Shown in pieces: positions 41,792 to 50,310 of a DNA stretch of 64,000 nt. The stretch spans positions 248,001-312,000 of the forward strand of contig NZ_JACKTY010000049.1 in the NCBI RefSeq assembly GCF_025822605.1, in the 5' to 3' direction. Within the stretch, counting starts at the first letter, position 1. Every line of letters starts with the position of its first letter. This stretch comes from Mycolicibacterium komossense. Its GTDB lineage: Bacteria > Actinomycetota > Actinomycetes > Mycobacteriales > Mycobacteriaceae. Made by a program: the position numbers and the translations under genes. The notes under the pieces were generated by a model that made no database searches, was not told the DNA's origin, and was given only the letters and a program-made list of their open reading frames with translations.

Positions 41792-41811
41792 GCCGCATCC
41801 GGCAAGCCCGG

Positions 41812-41839
41812 GGCGAACACCGGGTGAACCCAGGTGAAC
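41812..41839 (-). promoter_or_regulatory. PHO-box-like direct repeats upstream of senX3 (RegX3 site)
   Basis: On the minus strand, GTTCACC TGG GTTCACC are direct repeats 10 bp apart, with a weaker third unit (GTTCGCC) a further 11 bp along. This is the known actinobacterial PHO-box/RegX3 pattern. It lies about 95 nt before the senX3 start in the 140-bp gpm1-senX3 gap, fitting autoregulation. Confidence 0.7.
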
Positions 41840-41931
41840 GGCGCCCGAACTCCTGCATGTGAGTCTGTGACTTGTCCCGTTTTGGCCGCACGCTGCTGGG
41901 ATGACGTTCACTCAATGCGTACGCTTTTCGC

Positions 41932-43113
41932 GTGAGTGTGATGTCGGCGCTGGTGCTGGCCGGGATTGTCGCCCTGGTGGCGGTCTCGGTGGGGATCGGC
42001 GTCGGCGTCTGGCTATCGCGGCACCTGGAAGCGCGCAGGCAGCGCGCCGCCGCCGAGCAGGCGGGGATCACGGTCTCGCAGATGCTGGCCCACATTGTGT
42101 CGCTGTCGCCGGTGGGCATCGTGGTCGTTGACACCTATCGCGACGTCGTCTACATCAACGACCGGGCCAAAGAACTCGGTCTGGTGCATGACCGGTTACT
42201 CGACGACCGGGCTTGGTTGGCCGCTCAGCGCACCCTTGCCACCGGCGAGGACGGCGAGGTGGACCTGTCACCGCGCAAACGCGCGACGGCGGGGCGCGAG
42301 GGGTTGTCCGTCCGCGGCCACGTCCGACTGCTGACCGAGGAGGACAGCCGGTTCGCGGTGGTCTACGTCGACGACCAGTCCGAGCACGCCCGGATGGAGG
42401 CGACCCGCAGGGACTTTGTTGCCAACGTCAGCCACGAGCTCAAGACGCCCGTCGGGGCGATGGGGGTCCTCGCCGAGGCGCTGCTGGAATCGGTCGACGA
42501 TCCGGAGATGGTGCGCCGGTTCGGAACCAAGGTGCTGGCCGAGTCCAGGCGACTGGGCAATATGGTCGGCGAGCTGATCGAGCTGTCTCGGCTCCAGGGC
42601 GCCGAGCGGCTCCCCGACCTTGACTCTGTTGACGTGGATACCGTTGTCGCCGAGGCAATTTCGCGTTATAAAGTGGCCGCGGACAACGCCGATATCGAAG
42701 TTGCCACCGACGCTCCGAGCGGCTTTCGGGTGCTGGGGGACCAGGCGCTGCTGGTGACTGCGCTCGCCAACCTGGTGTCGAACGCCATCGCCTATTCGCC
42801 GCATGGTTCGACGGTGTCGATCAGCAAGCGCCGCCGCGCGGACAACATCGAGATCGCCGTGACCGATCGGGGGATCGGTATCGCCCGCGCGGATCAGGAG
42901 CGGGTCTTCGAACGATTTTTCCGGGTCGATAAGGCGCGCTCGCGCGCGACCGGCGGCACCGGGCTCGGATTGGCGATCGTCAAACATGTCGCCGCCAATC
43001 ACAACGGATCAATCCGGCTGTGGAGTCAGCCGGGCACCGGGTCGACATTCACCCTGTCGATCCCGGCCTACCTGGAGACCGACGTGGAGTCGGACGATGA
43101 GAGGAACTTCTAA
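41932..43113 (+). CDS. senX3: Phosphate-responsive sensor histidine kinase SenX3
   Basis: 393 residues. N-terminal TM helix(es) at about 3-25; PAS-like region containing MLAHIVSLSPVGIVVVDTYR (about 45-115); dimerisation domain with H-box VANVSHELKTPVG (His168); and the HATPase with NLVSNAIAY (N box), DRGIGIARADQ (G1) and GGTGLGLAIV (G2). Autophosphorylates and transfers to RegX3 under phosphate limitation. GTG 41932. Ends immediately before regX3 with no MIRU repeat between, unlike M. tuberculosis. Confidence 0.97.
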   Translation: MSVMSALVLAGIVALVAVSVGIGVGVWLSRHLEARRQRAAAEQAGITVSQMLAHIVSLSPVGIVVVDTYRDVVYINDRAKELGLVHDRLLDDRAWLAAQRTLATGEDGEVDLSPRKRATAGREGLSVRGHVRLLTEEDSRFAVVYVDDQSEHARMEATRRDFVANVSHELKTPVGAMGVLAEALLESVDDPEMVRRFGTKVLAESRRLGNMVGELIELSRLQGAERLPDLDSVDVDTVVAEAISRYKVAADNADIEVATDAPSGFRVLGDQALLVTALANLVSNAIAYSPHGSTVSISKRRRADNIEIAVTDRGIGIARADQERVFERFFRVDKARSRATGGTGLGLAIVKHVAANHNGSIRLWSQPGTGSTFTLSIPAYLETDVESDDERNF

Positions 43114-43800
43114 GTGACCAGTGTGTTGATCGTGGAAGATGAGGAGTCGCTGGCCGACCCGCTGGCGTTTCTGCTGCGCAAAGAGGGTTTCGAGGCCACC
43201 GTTGTGGGCGACGGGCCCAGTGCGCTCGCGGAGTTCGACCGGGCTGGCGCCGATATCGTGCTGCTCGACCTGATGCTGCCCGGCATGACCGGTACCGATG
43301 TCTGCAAACAGCTACGTTCGCGGTCGTCGGTACCAGTGATCATGGTCACTGCGCGTGACAGTGAAATCGACAAGGTCGTCGGCCTGGAACTCGGGGCCGA
43401 CGATTACGTCACCAAGCCGTACTCCGCGCGGGAGTTGATCGCCAGGATCCGGGCGGTGTTGCGCCGCGGTGGCGATGCCGACGACAGCGGTATCGGTGAC
43501 GGTGTATTGGAGGCCGGACCCGTCCGCATGGATGTCGAGCGGCACGTGGTCAGCGTCAACGGCGAGCCGATCACGTTGCCGCTCAAGGAGTTCGACTTGC
43601 TGGAGTACCTGATGCGCAACAGTGGCCGGGTACTGACCCGCGGCCAGTTGATCGACCGCGTCTGGGGGGCGGACTACGTCGGTGACACCAAGACCCTCGA
43701 CGTCCACGTCAAGCGCCTGCGGTCGAAGATCGAGGCCGACCCGGCCAATCCGGTGCACCTGGTGACTGTCCGGGGGCTTGGCTACAAACTCGAAGGCTGA
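43114..43800 (+). CDS. regX3: Response regulator RegX3
   Basis: 228 residues, OmpR/PhoB class. Receiver domain with acidic pocket VEDEE, phospho-acceptor Asp52 in LLDLMLPG, T in MVTARD and K in DYVTKPYS; winged-helix DNA-binding domain with LPLKEFDLLEYLMRNSGRVL. Activates phosphate-starvation genes and is linked to ESX-5 secretion in M. tuberculosis. GTG start abuts the senX3 stop with zero gap. Followed by 164 bp and the sugar-modification insert. Confidence 0.97.
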   Translation: MTSVLIVEDEESLADPLAFLLRKEGFEATVVGDGPSALAEFDRAGADIVLLDLMLPGMTGTDVCKQLRSRSSVPVIMVTARDSEIDKVVGLELGADDYVTKPYSARELIARIRAVLRRGGDADDSGIGDGVLEAGPVRMDVERHVVSVNGEPITLPLKEFDLLEYLMRNSGRVLTRGQLIDRVWGADYVGDTKTLDVHVKRLRSKIEADPANPVHLVTVRGLGYKLEG

Positions 43801-43964
43801 CAGCTCTTCACTTCTCGGACGATGCTTTGGTTCTAGCTACCAATGTGCAATTTGCCAGAACATTGCTAAGCTGGCATTTCTGACGAACGCGCGATGCTCT
43901 TCGATCGGGTCTTTGTCTGGCATATCAGCGGGGGCCGAGTGTCGAGAGAAGTGAAGAACAAGCC

Positions 43965-45227
43965 GTGCAGTGCCGTCTGTGTGAATCGGATCGTCTGGTC
44001 AGTGTCCTGGACCTGGGCGCCACGCCGCCGTGCGAGAAGTTCCTCGCCGAAAACGACCTGGACCAGCCGGAACAAACATACCCATTGCATCTTCGGCTGT
44101 GCGAGAACTGTCTGTTGCTGCAGATTCCCGCGCTGATCACGCCCGAGGACACCTTCACCGAGTACGCCTACTTCTCGTCCTACTCCGACAGTTGGGTCGA
44201 CCACGCCCAGCGGTTCGTCGCCGGGGCGGTCGAGCGGCTGGGCCTGGCCGCGAACTCCTTTGTCATCGAGGCTGCCAGCAATGACGGTTACCTGCTGCAG
44301 CACGTGCTGGACGCCGGCGTGCGCTGCCTGGGGATCGAGCCATCCGTGAATGTCGGTGCGGCGGCTGTCGCCCGCGGGGTTCCGACCGTGACGGCGTTCC
44401 TCGACGAAGCCACAGCAACGGCGGTGCGCGCCGAGCACGGTCCGGCCGACCTTGTCGTCGCCAACAACGTCTACGCGCACATCCCGGATCTGCTCGGCTT
44501 CACCAAGGCCCTGCGGATACTGCTGGCCGACGATGGCTGGCTGTCCATCGAAGTGCACCACGCCCTCAACCTGGTGCAGCTCGGCCAGTTCGACACTATC
44601 TACCACGAACATTTCCAGTACTACACGGTGCGCTCGGCCGCGGCGGCGTTGCAGACCGCCGGCCTGGCGATAGTCGATGTGGAGACTCTCGACACCCACG
44701 GCGGCTCGATCCGGATCTGGGCCAGGCCCGACGGGATCGGCACCCCGACCGGGCGGGTCGCCGAGGTGCTGCGCACCGAACAAGAGGCTGGTCTGCACGA
44801 CGTGACCGGTTATGTCGCGCTGCGGCCCCGGGCCGAGGCCGTGCGTCATGAACTGCTGCGTTTCCTGCTGGATGCGCACGCCGCCGGGCAACGGGTCGTC
44901 GGCTACGGCGCGCCCGGTAAGGGCAACACCCTGCTGAACTACTGTGGTATTCGGGCCGATCTGCTGGAGTACACGGTCGACCGCAACCCGTACAAACACG
45001 GCCGCTTCACGCCGGGCACCCGCATCCCGATCCATCCCGTCGAGCGGATCGACAAGGACCGCCCGGACGTGATCGTCGTCTTGCCGTGGAACCTTGAGGC
45101 CGAGATCACCGAGCAGCTTGCGTACACCGCCGAGTGGGGTGCGCAACTCGTATATCCGCTGCCCACTTTGCATTTCGGAGGTAACGCCGGCAGTCGGGCG
45201 CAGGAAAAAGTGGAGGTTGGGGAATGA
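43965..45227 (+). CDS. Zinc-ribbon class I SAM methyltransferase, sugar C-methyltransferase type
   Basis: 420 residues with the three-part NovU/TylCIII-type architecture. Zn-binding N-domain with C3, C6, C46 and C49; SAM domain with VIEAASNDGYLLQ (about 100-112); catalytic segment YHEHFQYYTV with the His pair expected of sugar C-methyltransferases; and a C-terminal domain with GYGAPGKGNTLLNY. Such enzymes methylate C-3 (or C-5) of NDP-4-keto-deoxysugars. GTG 43965 follows GAGAGAAG. First gene of a coupled operon; overlaps the nucleotidyltransferase gene as ATGA. Substrate is inferred from family. Confidence 0.88.
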   Translation: MQCRLCESDRLVSVLDLGATPPCEKFLAENDLDQPEQTYPLHLRLCENCLLLQIPALITPEDTFTEYAYFSSYSDSWVDHAQRFVAGAVERLGLAANSFVIEAASNDGYLLQHVLDAGVRCLGIEPSVNVGAAAVARGVPTVTAFLDEATATAVRAEHGPADLVVANNVYAHIPDLLGFTKALRILLADDGWLSIEVHHALNLVQLGQFDTIYHEHFQYYTVRSAAAALQTAGLAIVDVETLDTHGGSIRIWARPDGIGTPTGRVAEVLRTEQEAGLHDVTGYVALRPRAEAVRHELLRFLLDAHAAGQRVVGYGAPGKGNTLLNYCGIRADLLEYTVDRNPYKHGRFTPGTRIPIHPVERIDKDRPDVIVVLPWNLEAEITEQLAYTAEWGAQLVYPLPTLHFGGNAGSRAQEKVEVGE

Positions 45228-46051
45228 AGGTCGTCTTGTTCTGCGGGGGCTACGGCATGCGGATGCGCAACGGTTCGGAGGACATGATTCCCAAGCCGAT
45301 GCAGATGGTCGGTCCGCGTCCACTGATCTGGCATGTGATGCGCTACTACGCGCACTTCGGGCACAAGGATTTCATCCTGTGCCTGGGCTACGGCGCCGCG
45401 CACATCAAGAACTACTTCCTGACCTACCAGGAGGCGATCTCCAACGATTTCATTATCCGCGACGGCCAGGTCGAATTGATCCAGTCCGACATCAGCGACT
45501 GGTCCATCACGTTCGTCGACACCGGACCGGAATCGGCGATCGGCGAAAGGTTGCGGCGTGTCCGCCAATTCGTCGAGGGCGATGACTACTTCCTGGCCAA
45601 CTACGCCGACGTGCTGACCGACGCACCGCTCAACGACATGATCGACGAGGTGAAAGCCGCAGGTGCCGCCGCGTCGATGATGATCGTCCCGCCGCAGTCG
45701 TCGTTCCACTGCGTCGAGGTCAACGACGCCGGCTCGGTCACCGGGATCACTCCGGTTGCCCAACTGCCGATCTGGGAGAACGGCGGGTTCTTCGTGCTCT
45801 CTGCCGACGTGCTGGAGCTGCTCACCGAGAACTGCGATCTGGTCGAGGACGTGTGCGGCAAGCTGGCCAGCGAGGACAGGCTCTACGGATACAAACACGT
45901 GGGTTTCTGGAAGCCGGCAGACACCTTCAAGGAACGTGCCGAGCTGGAGGCCGGCTATCTGCGGGGCGACCGGCCGTGGATGCTGTGGGAGAAAGCGGAT
46001 CCCGAATCGCCGCCGGCTCCGCTCGCGGCGGCAGCAACGCCATCCCGGTGA
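45224..46051 (+). CDS. Glucose-1-phosphate cytidylyltransferase-like nucleotidyltransferase
   Basis: 275 residues. N-terminal nucleotide loop VVLFCGGYGMRMRNGSED, then IPKPMQMVGPRPLIWHVMRY and FILCLGYGAAHIKNYF, the RfbF pattern. RfbF makes CDP-glucose, the entry point to CDP-dideoxy and branched sugars. The loop reads CGGYGMRM where most relatives have AGGxGTRL, a departure also seen in other RfbF-like proteins. ATG 45224 overlaps the methyltransferase stop. No CDP-glucose 4,6-dehydratase is encoded nearby, so the real product is uncertain. Confidence 0.85.
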   Translation: MKVVLFCGGYGMRMRNGSEDMIPKPMQMVGPRPLIWHVMRYYAHFGHKDFILCLGYGAAHIKNYFLTYQEAISNDFIIRDGQVELIQSDISDWSITFVDTGPESAIGERLRRVRQFVEGDDYFLANYADVLTDAPLNDMIDEVKAAGAAASMMIVPPQSSFHCVEVNDAGSVTGITPVAQLPIWENGGFFVLSADVLELLTENCDLVEDVCGKLASEDRLYGYKHVGFWKPADTFKERAELEAGYLRGDRPWMLWEKADPESPPAPLAAAATPSR

Positions 46052-46710
46052 TCGGGCTGCACGCGGGGCCGGTCAGCGAAATCGCCGTCCTCGGAGCGCA
46101 TTGCGACGACATCGCGATCGGCATGGGCGGCACCCTGCTGACACTCGCCCGGGCGAATCCTGGTCTGCGGGTGCACGCGTTGGTGCTGTCCGGCGCCGGT
46201 ACCGAGCGGGAAGCCGAGGAACGTGCTGCGCTGCAGGCCTTCTGCCCCGGCGCGGCGGTGCGGCTGACGCTGCACGACGTGCCTGACGGCCGGGCTCCGG
46301 CGCACTGGGACCGGATCAAGAACGCGCTGGCCGACTTTCACCGGTCGTGCGACCCGCAGGTGGTGTTCTGCACCCAACGCCGTGATGCACACCAGGATCA
46401 TCGGCTGCTTGCCGAACTGGTGCCGACCGAGTTCCGTGACCAGTTGACCCTGGGTTACGAGATCCTGAAATGGGAAACAGATACCCCGACGCCGACGGTC
46501 TATCAGCCACTGGACACGCTGATCGCCGAGGAAAAGGTCCGGTTGCTGCACAAGCACTATCCGAGTCAGATCGCCAGGGACTGGTTCGACGAGATGTCCT
46601 TCCTCGGCCTGTCGCGGCTGCGCGGTGTGCAGTGCCGTGCCCCGCATGCCGAGGCGTTCGTACTGGAAAAGGCGGTGCTGGATTTCGCGGCACTCGCCGG
46701 CAGAGAGTGA
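46048..46710 (+). CDS. PIG-L family deacetylase
   Basis: 220 residues from GTG 46048, overlapping the previous stop (GTGA). LmbE/PIG-L zinc motif AHCDDIAIGMGGTL, with Cys in place of the usual Pro, and the second metal motif RDAHQDHRLL. The family deacetylates GlcNAc-type sugars, including MshB and Mca in mycothiol metabolism. Placement between a cytidylyltransferase and an epimerase suggests removal of an N-acyl group from a nucleotide sugar or its glycoside. Confidence 0.88.
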   Translation: MIGLHAGPVSEIAVLGAHCDDIAIGMGGTLLTLARANPGLRVHALVLSGAGTEREAEERAALQAFCPGAAVRLTLHDVPDGRAPAHWDRIKNALADFHRSCDPQVVFCTQRRDAHQDHRLLAELVPTEFRDQLTLGYEILKWETDTPTPTVYQPLDTLIAEEKVRLLHKHYPSQIARDWFDEMSFLGLSRLRGVQCRAPHAEAFVLEKAVLDFAALAGRE

Positions 46711-46711
46711 G

Positions 46712-47755
46712 ATGAGGGGAATGACCATCAAGGTTCTGGTCACGGGACACCAGGGTTATCTGGGCAGCGTGATGGTGCCCGTGCTGCAGGATGCGGGTTG
46801 CGACGTCGTCGGTCTGGACAACGGGTACTTCCGCGACTGTGTCCTGGGGCAGCCACCCGTCGACCCGCCGACCCTCGCGGTCGATCTGCGTGATGTCACT
46901 GTCGAGCAGTTGCAGGGCTTCGACGCGGTGGTTCATCTCGCGGCGCTGTCCAACGACCCGCTCGGGGCACTCGCCCCCGATATCACCTATGACATCAACC
47001 ACCACGCGTCGGTCCGACTGGCCCGGTTGGCCAAAGAGGCCGGGGTGTCGCGCTTTCTGTATGCGTCGACGTGCTCGGTGTACGGCGCCGCGGGTGACGG
47101 ACTGGTCAACGAGGACGCCCCGCTGCATCCGCTGACGCCGTATGCAATCAGCAAGGTGCGGGTCGAGGACGATCTGGTAGCCCTCGCCGACTCCAGCTTC
47201 ACGCCCGTATTCCTGCGCAATGCAACGGCTTTCGGGTTCTCTCCGCGGTTGCGTGCCGATATTGTGCTGAACAACCTGGTGGGACATGCGGTGCTGACCG
47301 GGTTGGTCCGGGTGCTGTCCGACGGCACCCCGTGGCGTCCGCTGGTACACGCCCGCGATATCGCCAGAGCCTTCGCGGTGTGCCTGACCGCGCCCACCGA
47401 GGTGATCAACTGTCGCGCATACAACGTCGGCTCCGACATGAACAACCTCACCGTCGCGCAGATCGCAGCGGCGGTCGTGGATGTGGTACCGGGGTCGGAG
47501 CTGTTGATCACCGGTGAGACCGGCGCCGATCCGCGCTCCTATCGGGTCGACTTCGCCAGGGCTCGTGCCGAACTCGGCTACGAGGCCACCTGGTCGGTGG
47601 CCGACGGTGCAGCCGAGCTGTACGGCGAGTACACGGCGAACGGGCTGACCGCCCACGACTTCGCCAACAGGTTCGTGCGGCTGTCGCGGCTGGAACAGTT
47701 GCGCGGCTGCGGCGAACTCGACGAGACGATGCGCCGTGTCAGCGCAGCCGTGTGA
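46712..47755 (+). CDS. NAD-dependent epimerase/dehydratase (extended SDR)
   Basis: About 347 residues. Rossmann motif TGHQGYLGSVMVP, then VVHLAALSNDP, catalytic Ser/Thr in STCSVYG and Y-A-I-S-K (YxxxK) in PYAISKVRVED. Typical of nucleotide-sugar 4-epimerases or reductases. ATG 46712 lies 1 nt after the PIG-L stop; ATG 46721 is an alternative. Its 3' end overlaps the convergent RmlC-like gene by 17 nt. Confidence 0.88.
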   Translation: MRGMTIKVLVTGHQGYLGSVMVPVLQDAGCDVVGLDNGYFRDCVLGQPPVDPPTLAVDLRDVTVEQLQGFDAVVHLAALSNDPLGALAPDITYDINHHASVRLARLAKEAGVSRFLYASTCSVYGAAGDGLVNEDAPLHPLTPYAISKVRVEDDLVALADSSFTPVFLRNATAFGFSPRLRADIVLNNLVGHAVLTGLVRVLSDGTPWRPLVHARDIARAFAVCLTAPTEVINCRAYNVGSDMNNLTVAQIAAAVVDVVPGSELLITGETGADPRSYRVDFARARAELGYEATWSVADGAAELYGEYTANGLTAHDFANRFVRLSRLEQLRGCGELDETMRRVSAAV

Positions 47756-48293
47756 GCAGTTCGCGCCAGCTGCCGGCCGCGGCATCCCGCGCCGAGACCA
47801 CCGAGACGGGCAGCGGCCAGCCGACCGCCAGCTCCGGATCGTCGTAAGCCACTGCGAGGTCCTCATGTGGATCGTGCGGCCGGTCGATTCGGTAACAGAC
47901 GTCCGCGGTGGGGGTCAATGCCTGAAACCCGTGCAGGAAGCCCGGCGGTACGTACAGGTGCCGAAAGTCGTTGTCGTCGAGCAGAAAACCCTGCTGGCGG
48001 CCGAACGTCGGCGACGCGGGCCGGATGTCTACCAGCACATCGTGCACGGCACCGTGGGCACAGCGGACCAGTTTGGCCTCACCGCGGCCCGACCGTCCGT
48101 GCATACCGCGAATCACCCCGAGTGCCGAACGGGACTGCGAATCCTGCACGAACGAGGCCGCCGTGCCCGGCGCACCCAGGTACTCGTCGAAGATCTCGGC
48201 GTCGAAGGTCCGGGTGAACAGGCCGCGGTCGTCGTGGAACGGCTGAGGCGCCAACACCAGCACGTCCGCCAACCCGGTCTGCTCGATGCGCAC
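47739..48293 (-). CDS. RmlC-like dTDP-4-dehydrorhamnose 3,5-epimerase family protein
   Basis: 184 residues, cupin fold. FHDDRGLFTRTFDAE, the catalytic-base region VIRGMHGRSGRGEAKLVRC (His65), LVDIRPASPTFG, VPPGFLHGFQAL and Tyr in DVCYRID. Epimerises C-3 and/or C-5 of 4-keto sugars. GTG 48293. It is the only minus-strand gene in the insert, lying tail-to-tail with the SDR gene (17-nt overlap) and head-to-head with the next methyltransferase-like gene (14 nt between starts), so promoters must lie within coding sequence or the gap is shared. Confidence 0.87.
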   Translation of the reverse strand: MRIEQTGLADVLVLAPQPFHDDRGLFTRTFDAEIFDEYLGAPGTAASFVQDSQSRSALGVIRGMHGRSGRGEAKLVRCAHGAVHDVLVDIRPASPTFGRQQGFLLDDNDFRHLYVPPGFLHGFQALTPTADVCYRIDRPHDPHEDLAVAYDDPELAVGWPLPVSVVSARDAAAGSWRELLTRLR

Positions 48294-48307
48294 CAGGTCA
48301 TGCTGCC

Positions 48308-49432
48308 ATGACGGATCGCAACACCACCTGCAGGGCGTGCGGCCAGCTGGGTCTGCACCGGGTCCTCGACCTCGGCTCGGTTCCGGCCGCCGACCATTTT
48401 CCGCTGGTCGGCGATCCCGTCGGTGCTGACGAATGTGCGCACCGGCTGGCGATGGAGCTGTGCCCGGCCTGCGGCCTGGCTCAGCTCGCCGAGGACGACA
48501 CGGTCACCGACGAACCCCGCGGCGTCGAACCGCAGGCATTGCGGGACCAGGCCGCTGCCGCGGTCGACGTGGTCGCCGCGGCCGGGTTGCTGCCGGGCGG
48601 CACGGTCCGCGAATTCGGCAGCCCGCACGGCGGCACCTGGGAGCCGCTGTTGACGCAGCGGGGATATACCGATCGATCGGGGGATTCCGGGCCCGCCGAT
48701 GTCGTGCTGGACTGCTTCGGGATTATGCACGAACCCGACCAGCGGGCGGCGTTCCGTCAGCGCGCACAGGCCACCGCACCCGACGGTGTGCTGCTGCTGC
48801 AATACCACTCGATCGCCACGATCATCCGCGACGGGCAGTGGAATGCGTTGCGGCACGGTCATTTCGCCTATTATTCGCTGACCACGCTGGTTCGTCAGCT
48901 GGCCGCGGTGGATATGGCAGTCGTGGCCGCCTGGGAGTTCGACCTCTACGGCGGCACCGTGCTGTTGGCCGCCGTGCATTCGGCCGGCCGGCCGGCCGAG
49001 AGCACCGTCGCAGAGCTGTTGGCCGACGAGCATGAGCTGGGCGTCCTCACCCCGGAAGCGTTTCACCCGCTGCAGGGCGCCGCCGATGTCGACATGGTCG
49101 AGCTGCAGGCGTGGCTGCGGGCCGAAAGCGCGGCGGGGCGCGATGTCTACGGGTATGCGGCCGCCTCGCGGGCCGTCGCGCTGTTCGCCCGGGCGGGCCT
49201 GGACACCGCGCTACTCAAGGGTGTCGCCGATGCCTCAGATGCCAAGCAGGGCCGGCGAATGCCCGGCACCGACATCCCGATCATCAGCCCGTCCGAGCTC
49301 GTCGCGGCAGACCCTGATCTGGTCCTGCTGACGGTGCCCGACCTGTTCGACGAAGTGAGTCGACGTCATCCAACACTGGCCGGCCGACTGTGCACCGATC
49401 GGCCGGACTCAACCGAGAGAGGACCGCGATGA
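48308..49432 (+). CDS. Second zinc-ribbon C-methyltransferase-like protein with altered SAM motif
   Basis: 374 residues, paralogous in layout to the 43965-45227 protein: zinc ligands C8, C11, C52 and C55; middle domain; and C-terminal domain with YGYAAASRAVALFARAG. The SAM-binding motif reads VREFGSPHGGTWEP where the paralogue has VIEAASNDGYLL, and the active-site stretch reads RHGHFAYYSL against YHEHFQYYTV. It also lacks the YFSSYSDSW segment. It may use a different substrate, bind SAM differently, or be a non-methylating homologue. ATG 48308; overlaps the oxygenase gene as ATGA. Confidence 0.78.
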   Translation: MTDRNTTCRACGQLGLHRVLDLGSVPAADHFPLVGDPVGADECAHRLAMELCPACGLAQLAEDDTVTDEPRGVEPQALRDQAAAAVDVVAAAGLLPGGTVREFGSPHGGTWEPLLTQRGYTDRSGDSGPADVVLDCFGIMHEPDQRAAFRQRAQATAPDGVLLLQYHSIATIIRDGQWNALRHGHFAYYSLTTLVRQLAAVDMAVVAAWEFDLYGGTVLLAAVHSAGRPAESTVAELLADEHELGVLTPEAFHPLQGAADVDMVELQAWLRAESAAGRDVYGYAAASRAVALFARAGLDTALLKGVADASDAKQGRRMPGTDIPIISPSELVAADPDLVLLTVPDLFDEVSRRHPTLAGRLCTDRPDSTERGPR

Positions 49433-50310
49433 CCATCGTGATCGCCAACCCGGACTGCACCGACGAGCAGCGCCGTGCCCAGCTCTACGACGGTCGCGTC
49501 ATCACCTATGCGGCCAGCCCCGCGTCGCTGGCACTGATCGAGCATGCTCGTGCCCTGATCGCCGAGGCGTTCGGGGCACTGAACCCGCAGACCGCCCAAC
49601 ACGAGCTGCCCGTCGAGGAGTTCGCGGCGTTACTGGCGGAGCTCAAACCCCGATTCATCCACCACCCGACGTCGAAGGCATGCCTGCGGGCCCTGCTGAC
49701 CGAGCGTGGATGCGACAGCGAGACAACCTATTTCGATGTGCCTCGGCTGCGCACGTCGACGTCGAACGACTATCTGACCTCGGGCATCTCGTATGCGTTC
49801 CATCCCCACCGCGATACCTGGTACTCGGCACCGTTCAGCCAGATCAACTGGTGGATCCCGATCTATCCGGTGGTCGCCGACAACGTGATGGCCTTTCACC
49901 CTCAATACTGGGGCGTGCCAGTGAAGAACGGGTCGCGGCGCTACGACTACTACGAGTGGAACCGCACCAGCCGCCAGACCGCCGCCAAGCACATCAAGAC
50001 CGACACCCGCGATCAGCCCAAGCCCGAGGAGCCGGTGACGCTTGATCCTCAGGTCCGCCTGGTGCCCGAGCCGGGCGGGCTGATGTTGTTCTCCGGCAAC
50101 CAGTTGCACTCCACCGTGCCGAACACGTCTGGCCGCACCCGGTTCAGTATCGACTTCCGGACGGTCAACGTCGACGATGTCGTCGCCCGGCGCGGGGCGC
50201 CCAACTTCGACTCCGAGTGCACCGGCACGACACTGCGTGATTTCCTGCGGGTGAGCGACCTGCAGCGGATGGACGAGGACATCGCACTGGCGTACGAGAG
50301 TGCATTGTGA
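49429..50310 (+). CDS. Fe(II)/2-oxoglutarate-dependent oxygenase-like protein
   Basis: 293 residues from ATG 49429 with GAGAGGA upstream. Candidate facial triad H127-x-D129 in FHPHRDTWYS and distal His227 in FSGNQLHSTVPN, with Arg236 or Arg238 for 2-oxoglutarate in SGRTRFSIDF. This fits phytanoyl-CoA-hydroxylase-like oxygenases. It would hydroxylate or oxidise a pathway intermediate. The linker between HxD and H is long (about 98 residues) and aromatic-rich (INWWIPIYPV, FHPQYWGV). Overlaps both neighbours by 4 nt, so it belongs to the same operon. Substrate unknown; assignment rests on motif spacing. Confidence 0.72.
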   Translation: MTIVIANPDCTDEQRRAQLYDGRVITYAASPASLALIEHARALIAEAFGALNPQTAQHELPVEEFAALLAELKPRFIHHPTSKACLRALLTERGCDSETTYFDVPRLRTSTSNDYLTSGISYAFHPHRDTWYSAPFSQINWWIPIYPVVADNVMAFHPQYWGVPVKNGSRRYDYYEWNRTSRQTAAKHIKTDTRDQPKPEEPVTLDPQVRLVPEPGGLMLFSGNQLHSTVPNTSGRTRFSIDFRTVNVDDVVARRGAPNFDSECTGTTLRDFLRVSDLQRMDEDIALAYESAL

